A stretch of DNA of 9,135 nt, taken from the NCBI GenBank assembly GCA_902803345.1, contig CADCPV010000495.1, positions 1 to 9,135 on the forward strand, in the 5' to 3' direction. Both the position numbers and the translations under genes were made by a program. The stretch's first letter is position 1, and each line of letters opens with the position of its first letter. The notes beneath the pieces are model-generated. The model was given only the letters and a program-made list of their open reading frames with translations, had not been told where the DNA came from and ran no database searches. Shown here piece after piece: positions 5,766 through 9,135 of the stretch. Source of the stretch: an uncultured Eubacteriales bacterium. Its GTDB lineage: Bacteria; Bacillota_A; Clostridia; Lachnospirales; Lachnospiraceae.

Positions 5766-6632
5766 ATGCTGACACTGTTTTTGGACACGGATATGGACAT
5801 TACACCGGAGGATGCAGCGCCTTACGGCGCAAAGCTGATTTCGATGCCCTATTCCGTGGACGGGGAAACGATCTACCCTTACGTGGACTTTGAAACCTAC
5901 GACGCTGATGCGTTTTATGATATGCTTCGTGCGGGAAAGATTCCGACGACAAGCGCGATCGGGGAGCAGGAGTATGTGAAATATTTTGAGCCGGAATTCG
6001 CGGACGGAAATGATATTCTGTATGTGCATTTCTCGGCGGCCATGACCAACACCTTTGATTTTATGCACCTCGCGCTCCGAAAACTCCAGGATAAATACCC
6101 GGAGCGGAAGTTTTATGAGGTTGATACGAAGGGCATCACGACGATCAGTCGAAATATCGGCCTTGCGGCGGCGGACATGTACAAGGCCGGAAAATCGGCG
6201 GAGGAGATTGTCGAATGGGGGAAGGCCGAAGTAGATCACTATGCAATGTATTTCATGGTGGACGACCTGAAATTCTTCCGCCGCTCCGGCCGTGTCAGCG
6301 GACTCTCCGCAACGATGGGAAACCTTCTCGGGATCCGGCCGATCATTACCATGAACGACGAGGGCAAGATGGTCTCGGTCGGAAAGGAAAAAGGCCGCAG
6401 AAAAGCGCTTGACCATCTGGCACAGGTTGTTGTAGACTTAGGAGAGGATGTGAAGGCGCACCGCATCATTGTCGGCCACACCGGGAACCTGCAGCTTGCG
6501 GAGGAGTTAGCGGAAATGATCCGCGAAAAAATCGGCAGCTGCGAGATCAGTTTCCAGGTTGTGAATCCGACTGCCGGTTCGCACTGCGGTCCGGACGGCG
6601 TTGGTGTCACCTTCCATGCGAAACACCGTTAA
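5766..6632 (+). CDS. DegV family fatty-acid-binding protein (FakB-like)
   Basis: The 288-residue product has standard DegV length. DegV/FakB proteins bind a fatty acid in the cytosol and present it to the kinase FakA, which makes acyl-phosphate. Motifs in order: LFLDTDMDIT (4-13) in place of the usual TDS-type opening, PTTSAIGEQEY (60-70), ILYVHFSAAMTNTF (84-97), VDTKGITTISRNIG (119-132), LKFFRRSGRVSG (168-179), LLGIRPIITMNDEGKM (187-202), and HCGPDGVGV (273-281). Thr61/Thr62, Ser90 and His273 fall where I expect the carboxylate-holding Thr, Ser and His of FakB. ATG 5766 follows AAGGAG (5754-5759) by six bases. The in-frame ATG at 5703 would add a Lys-rich stretch encoded by the promoter and is rejected. 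It lies 11 bases before plsX, which uses the same acyl-phosphate intermediate and supports a lipid role. No fakA (Dak-type kinase) gene is in the window. Confidence 0.88.
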   Translation: MLTLFLDTDMDITPEDAAPYGAKLISMPYSVDGETIYPYVDFETYDADAFYDMLRAGKIPTTSAIGEQEYVKYFEPEFADGNDILYVHFSAAMTNTFDFMHLALRKLQDKYPERKFYEVDTKGITTISRNIGLAAADMYKAGKSAEEIVEWGKAEVDHYAMYFMVDDLKFFRRSGRVSGLSATMGNLLGIRPIITMNDEGKMVSVGKEKGRRKALDHLAQVVVDLGEDVKAHRIIVGHTGNLQLAEELAEMIREKIGSCEISFQVVNPTAGSHCGPDGVGVTFHAKHR

Positions 6633-6643
6633 CTGGAGAGACT

Positions 6644-7657
6644 ATGATCAAAATTGTACTGGACTGCTATGGCGGTGACACATCACCTGCGGCAAATATA
6701 GACGGGGCAGTTCTCGCGCTTGAGCGCTTTTCGGATCTTTCGCTGATCCTGACCGGCGATGAGGAAGCGCTGAAGGCCGGGCTTTCGGGAAAAAACTATG
6801 ACAGCGCCCGCCTTGAGATCGTCCACGCGCCGGAGGTGATCGGAGTCGATGAGAAGCCGACCGATGCGATCCGCCTGAAAAAGGAAAGTTCGATGATGAA
6901 GGCCGTACGGCTTCTTCGCGAGGATCCGGATGTGGCGGGCATGGTGACGATCGGCTCGACCGGCGCGATTGTAGCGGCGGCGATGCTTCGGGTCGGACGC
7001 CTGAAAAACGTGATCCGCCCGGCTTTCTGTCCGATCATGCCCAAGATTCCGGGCGGCGTTGTCGGTGTATGCGACAGCGGCGCGAATGTGGATATCACAC
7101 CGGACCATCTGCAGCAGTTCGCGATCATGGGCAGCCTGTATATGGAAAACATCTACGGGATCGAAAAACCCCGCGTCGGACTTCTGAACATCGGCACCGA
7201 GGAGGAAAAAGGCGACCAGCTCCGGAAAGAAGCCTACCAGCTCCTGAAAAACACCCCGAACATCAACTTTGCGGGCAACATGGAGGCCCGGGAGCTTTTG
7301 GCCGGCGATTACGATCTCGTGGTCTGTGACGGCTTCTCCGGTAATGTTCTCGTGAAGGGGGCGGAAGGCACGGCGCTGCAGCTTCTCAAGATGCTGAAGT
7401 CCCGGATCTACAGCAAGACCATTTACAAGATGGGCGCCGCGCTGATGAAGCCGATGTTTGACGAGATGAAGGAATTCATGAATTACCAGAATTACGGCGG
7501 CTCGGTTATGCTCGGCACGAGGAAGGTGGTCGTTAAGGGTCACGGTTCCGGTGACGCCACCGCAATTGCGAAATGCATCGAGCAGGCCCGTGAGATGCAG
7601 ATTTCCGCGCTCGGTGAAAAGATTGAGCAGGAACTTCCGGAATACGTGAAAGGCTGA
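6644..7657 (+). CDS. plsX: Phosphate acyltransferase PlsX (acyl-ACP:phosphate transacylase)
   Basis: PlsX converts acyl-ACP and phosphate to acyl-phosphate, the acyl donor for PlsY in phospholipid synthesis; it is a peripheral membrane protein. The 337-residue length is normal. Family features are LDCYGGDTSP (6-15), where most members have a DAMGGDNAP-type sequence, KPTDAIRLKKESSM (71-84), VTIGSTGAIVAAAM (101-114), DSGANVDITPDHLQQFA (144-160), PRVGLLNIGTEEEKGD (176-191), INFAGNMEAREL (207-218), DLVVCDGFSGNVLVK (224-238), and GGSVMLG (285-291) followed by KGHGSGDA (298-305). The ATG at 6644 follows GGAG (6635-6638) by five bases and lies 11 bases after degV. acpP, whose product carries the acyl group, follows. 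The first Gly-rich motif and the STGA turn (usually NTGA) differ from the common form, suggesting a divergent subgroup, but I see no broken core. Confidence 0.94.
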   Translation: MIKIVLDCYGGDTSPAANIDGAVLALERFSDLSLILTGDEEALKAGLSGKNYDSARLEIVHAPEVIGVDEKPTDAIRLKKESSMMKAVRLLREDPDVAGMVTIGSTGAIVAAAMLRVGRLKNVIRPAFCPIMPKIPGGVVGVCDSGANVDITPDHLQQFAIMGSLYMENIYGIEKPRVGLLNIGTEEEKGDQLRKEAYQLLKNTPNINFAGNMEARELLAGDYDLVVCDGFSGNVLVKGAEGTALQLLKMLKSRIYSKTIYKMGAALMKPMFDEMKEFMNYQNYGGSVMLGTRKVVVKGHGSGDATAIAKCIEQAREMQISALGEKIEQELPEYVKG

Positions 7658-7697
7658 TTATTTCGAAAAGGTTCACATAGAAAGAGGAGGAAAAAGC

Positions 7698-7928
7698 ATG
7701 TTTGACAAAGTAAGAGATATCCTTGCGGAACAGCTTCGTCTGGATCCCGATAAGATCACCCCGAATGCGGAGATTATTGCGGATCTCGGTGCGGATTCTC
7801 TGGATGTACTGCAGCTTCTGATGACGATCGAGGACGAATACGGCGTCAAGATCCCGGACGAAGAGCTGGAAAACTTCCACACGGTCGGCGATATTGTCGA
7901 ATACGTGGAAGCGAATTTCGAGGAATAA
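7698..7928 (+). CDS. acpP: Acyl carrier protein
   Basis: This 76-residue acidic helical protein carries growing and finished acyl chains on a phosphopantetheine arm attached to Ser34 in the GADSLDVLQL motif (31-40). The layout is standard: helix I (DKVRDILAEQL), a loop with PNAEIIADLGADSL, helix II (LDVLQLLMTIEDEYG), IPDEELENFHTVGDIVEYV, and an acidic C-terminus. AGGAGG (7685-7690) stands seven bases before the ATG, an appropriate strong signal for an abundant protein. It lies 40 bases after plsX and is the last gene of the row. rnc (RNase III), often next to acpP in Bacillota, is absent here. Gln39 replaces the helix II Glu of most ACPs (E. coli Glu41), a mild oddity. Confidence 0.96.
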   Translation: MFDKVRDILAEQLRLDPDKITPNAEIIADLGADSLDVLQLLMTIEDEYGVKIPDEELENFHTVGDIVEYVEANFEE

Positions 7929-7943
7929 GAGACGAAGAACACC

Positions 7944-7982
7944 GAAAAGGAGCCCCCGGTCAATTGCCGGGGGCTCCTTTTC
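7944..7982. terminator. Bidirectional intrinsic terminator between convergent acpP and the DUF4349 gene
   Basis: GAAAAGGAGCCCCCGG (7944-7959) and its exact complement CCGGGGGCTCCTTTTC (7967-7982) form a 16-bp stem around a 7-base loop. The symmetric A- and T-tracts give a short U-run after the GC-rich core on both strands, fitting a terminator shared by convergent genes. It begins 16 bases after the acpP stop. Confidence 0.9.
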
Positions 7983-8005
7983 GCCGGACTGGCGATAATC
8001 ACTTT

Positions 8006-9121
8006 TTATTCGTTCTTCTTCTCAACTGCCGGTATTTCCGCTGCCGGAACAGCTGCCGCCTGCTTTTTCGCGGCTTTTCGTGCATTCCGCTTCTTTGCGC
8101 CTTTGATGATGCCGATAATGATGAACATGATGCCGATCGAGATGCCGCCGATCACAAGGAGGATCGGAGTTGCTTCGATCAGGAAGAAGAGCAGGCCTTC
8201 AAGGAAACCGGTGAAGGTGTTCCAGGAGCTCTTCAGGGTGTTCATCAGACGATCCTTGAAGGTCAGGGTCTTGACGGGTTCCACTTCCGGAGAGTACTCC
8301 AGCACTTCGCGGACGTTCAGGTTTACGGTTGAATACGCGACGTCGGTATCCATTTCGGAAAGACGGTTTTTCAGGATCTGAAGCTCAGTCTGTACGTCAG
8401 TCAGACGGTCTTCGATCGCGAGCATTTCTTCGATTGTTTCCGCTTCCTTCATCATCTCGAGCAGGCGCTCTTCCTGGGTCTCGAGGGACTTGATCGTGGT
8501 CTGCGTTTCGCTGTAGCGGCGGGTGATGTTTTCAACGTTCTGCTCGGAACGCGTCACCTTGCCGAAGCCGTCCATGCCGGAAAGGAAATCACGGTAGTAT
8601 TTGGAAGGAATACGGACAACGATGTAGGCCTGAAGGGTTCCGCTCTTCTTTTCATAGGTGGTGTAGTACCAGTTGTTTGCGGAATCGCTGTAGGTTTCGT
8701 GTTCAATGATGCCGTTGTAGCGGTCGATCAGTTCCCGGATCGCGGCGATGGTCTGTTCGTATTCCACCGTCTCCATATCCATGGTGCAGGTGTAGACGAG
8801 CTTCTCATCGAGCGTTGCGGCCGGGACGTCCTTGCCCTGCTCGTCGCCGGACTTTGTTTCATCAGGCTCATTCCAGACATTGGCTTTGCCGGCGGAATAG
8901 TCGCCGTACTCTTCGTAATCCCCTGCTTCGTCCGGGTATTCATACTCGTAAGCGGCCTGGGTCGTTTCGGCAGCGTAATAATCTCCGTCCTCGTAGTAGT
9001 TCTTCTCTTCCACGCGTGCATATTCTGCGGTGCTTTTCCCTGAACCCGCACAGGCGTACTGGCTGAAGAACAGGGCAAGCGCTGTGAAGGCCATTAAAAA
9101 CTTCATGAACTTTTTCTTCAT
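8006..9121 (-). CDS. DUF4349 domain-containing envelope protein with signal peptide and C-terminal membrane segment
   Basis: The product has 371 residues. An N-terminal signal (KKKFMKFLMAFTALALFFS) ends at QYACAGSG. Cys24 could be lipidated, but Gln at -3 is a poor lipobox, and Ala23-Cys24-Ala25 also fits signal peptidase I. Residues 31-80 form a Tyr/Glu/Asp-rich linker with 11 Tyr. The DUF4349 region runs from about 105 to 300: KLVYTCTMDMETVEYEQT (107-124), LQAYIVVRIPSKYYRDFL (163-180), an anti-parallel coiled coil (about 200-257: TQTTIKSLETQEERL, IEDRLTDVQTELQILKNRL), and VAYSTVNLNVRE (261-272). A membrane segment (about 306-340) precedes a Lys/Ala-rich tail, placing the domain outside and the tail in the cytosol. 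The family's function is unknown; it is common in Bacillota envelopes. The ATG at 9119-9121 follows GGAGG (9129-9133, minus strand) by seven bases. It converges on acpP and has its own promoter outside the window. Confidence 0.88.
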   Translation of the reverse strand: MKKKFMKFLMAFTALALFFSQYACAGSGKSTAEYARVEEKNYYEDGDYYAAETTQAAYEYEYPDEAGDYEEYGDYSAGKANVWNEPDETKSGDEQGKDVPAATLDEKLVYTCTMDMETVEYEQTIAAIRELIDRYNGIIEHETYSDSANNWYYTTYEKKSGTLQAYIVVRIPSKYYRDFLSGMDGFGKVTRSEQNVENITRRYSETQTTIKSLETQEERLLEMMKEAETIEEMLAIEDRLTDVQTELQILKNRLSEMDTDVAYSTVNLNVREVLEYSPEVEPVKTLTFKDRLMNTLKSSWNTFTGFLEGLLFFLIEATPILLVIGGISIGIMFIIIGIIKGAKKRNARKAAKKQAAAVPAAEIPAVEKKNE

Positions 9122-9128
9122 TGTGGTT

Positions 9129-9133
9129 CCTCC
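9129..9133 (-). promoter_or_regulatory. Ribosome binding site GGAGG of the DUF4349 gene
   Basis: On the minus strand the window begins GAGGAGGAACCACA before the ATG, giving GGAGG seven bases from the start codon. This fixes the start, and the remaining upstream region is cut off by the window edge. Confidence 0.75.
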
Positions 9134-9135
9134 TC

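Noticed and set aside
5676..6416. 246-codon minus-strand open frame
   Set aside because: Antisense to degV and crosses its promoter; composition is typical of a reverse-frame shadow.
6683..7543. 286-codon minus-strand open frame
   Set aside because: Antisense to plsX, with His/Arg-rich sequence and no family resemblance.
7661..7668. TTTCGAAA palindrome between plsX and acpP as an operator or promoter part
   Set aside because: An 8-bp palindrome is expected by chance in a window of this size, and no -35/-10 pair fits around it.
1..9135. Mobile elements, CRISPR arrays, tRNA or rRNA genes, riboswitches
   Set aside because: No transposase or integrase motifs, no spaced direct repeats, no tRNA-like cloverleaf and no leader long enough for a known riboswitch were seen on either strand.

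Overview
The window looks like a chromosomal stretch of a moderately GC-rich member of the Bacillota (Clostridia- or Erysipelotrichia-like; I cannot fix the order). The clues are the AddA-type helicase-nuclease, a DegV (FakB-like)–plsX–acpP gene row, strong AGGAGG-type ribosome binding sites, and a DUF4349 envelope protein. I see no tRNA, rRNA, CRISPR array, insertion sequence or integrase. Coding density is high; no stretch over 300 bases lacks a gene.

Layout. (1) Positions 1-1313: the 3' end of addA (AddAB helicase-nuclease), translationally coupled through a TTGA stop/start overlap to a SanA/YdcF-like (DUF218) membrane-anchored protein. (2) Positions 1354-5706: a likely extended -10 promoter drives three tightly spaced genes: a glucose-1-phosphate cytidylyltransferase (rfbF-like), a cytosolic GH36 alpha-galactosidase, and a 406-residue protein. 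I read the last as a degenerate amylosucrase-like (GH13_4) protein. It lacks the first half of the barrel, and its catalytic nucleophile and acid/base positions are replaced by Cys and Pro. (3) Positions 5703-7982: a near-consensus promoter, with a perfect 17-bp palindrome filling its spacer, precedes degV, plsX and acpP. These meet at one metabolic node: a fatty-acid-binding DegV/FakB-type protein, the acyl-phosphate:ACP transacylase PlsX, and acyl carrier protein. A 16-bp-stem hairpin ends the row. (4) Positions 8006-9121, minus strand, converging on that terminator: a secreted or lipid-anchored, single-pass membrane protein with a DUF4349 domain and a Tyr/Glu/Asp-rich linker.

The most interesting items are the intact but apparently catalytically dead amylosucrase-like protein co-translated with an alpha-galactosidase, and the palindromic operator candidate controlling a fatty-acid/phospholipid gene set. 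Family assignments come from motif recognition by eye. Residue correspondences with Neisseria amylosucrase and with FakB rely on remembered sequences and should be confirmed by alignment.
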